Source: Lewinellaceae bacterium (GTDB taxonomy: Bacteria > Bacteroidota > Bacteroidia > Chitinophagales > Saprospiraceae). Taken from it: 64,000 nucleotides of DNA. Positions within the stretch are counted from its first letter, which is position 1; each line of letters starts with the position of its first letter. The translations under genes and the position numbers were made by a program. The stretch covers positions 496,001 through 560,000 of the forward strand of contig JACJYN010000006.1 in assembly GCA_020636095.1 (NCBI GenBank), read 5' to 3'. Below are positions 63,912 through 64,000 of this stretch, piece after piece. Under the pieces are notes generated by a model. The model did not search any database, was not told the origin of the DNA, and saw only the letters and a list, made by a program, of their open reading frames with translations.

Positions 63912-64000
63912 TGCCCGATGGGCTTACCGTACAGGTTCAGGAGGGCCATTGCCCGTTGGATGCAGGAGCCGGCCATTATAAGTCAGCGCCCAATAGCAGC
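63865..64000 (+). pseudogene. Possible 5'-truncated fragment of a surface protein running off the window
   Basis: The plus strand has an open frame PALFPEELSADIPSMALPDG and then LTVQVQEGHCPLDAG, GC-rich like the long surface-protein genes at the left end of the window, with no start codon in view. It begins at an abrupt junction with the AT-rich minus-strand gene. It could be a gene cut by insertion of that gene and its repeats, or noise; only the composition change and codon pattern support it. Confidence 0.3.

Overview
The window comes from a Bacteroidota genome, most likely order Saprospirales (Saprospiraceae or Lewinellaceae type). This rests on several very long secreted proteins with SprB/PKD-like repeats ending in type IX secretion (T9SS) sorting domains or a gliding-motility C-terminal domain, LytS/LytT-type two-component pairs (one with a beta-propeller sensor), a GNAT-nitrilase fusion, many small lipoproteins, and TAnnTTTG-type promoter boxes. 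No rRNA, tRNA, CRISPR array or replication origin was seen.

Layout. 1-11.5 kb: surface proteins (a 5'-truncated protein, a small secreted protein, a 2008-aa repeat protein with T9SS tail, a 1022-aa protein with gliding-type C-terminus). 11.5-14.7 kb: divergent class IV aminotransferase and an EF-G paralogue whose G3 motif lacks the usual His. 15.1-19.4 kb: one giant CHAT protease - STAND NTPase - transmembrane - WD40 protein, preceded by a MITE. 19.3-22.7 kb: an envelope pair (PKD/barrel protein and lipoprotein). 23.5-26.3 kb: MFS transporter divergent from an AraC regulator, then a lipoprotein. 26.5-35.1 kb: metallophosphoesterase, PIG-L deacetylase, lipoprotein, GH57/DUF3536 protein, and GNAT-nitrilase fusion. 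35.2-38.2 kb: a gene graveyard where small palindromic transposons truncate or split an AraC regulator, a DUF1761 membrane protein, a TolB-like lipoprotein and a WD40 gene. 38.3-47.1 kb: gcvP, PAS-LuxR regulator, two unknown genes and a frameshifted T9SS cargo gene. 47.3-54.9 kb: LytTR regulator, propeller histidine kinase, and a large repeat adhesin with T9SS tail. 55.0-58.3 kb: a nest of mobile elements (an IS1182-type IS inside a MITE, an IS630-type IS, a second MITE). 58.3-64 kb: a truncated small membrane protein, a LytS/LytT operon, a CocE-type hydrolase, a lipoprotein, and a partial gene whose end is made of MITE sequence.

The notable theme is a dense population of short non-autonomous elements. 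One family (about 152-161 bp, ends GTAACTATTCAGCA) has three copies, each with a perfect 8-bp target duplication; in two of them precise removal restores an open frame. Several others with different terminal repeats share an internal core (ATAGCnnnGCTACG flanked by AGGCG and GCAACG). The best candidate for an undescribed functional system is the CHAT-STAND-WD40 protein, which has the domain plan of a bacterial NLR-like sensor and protease.
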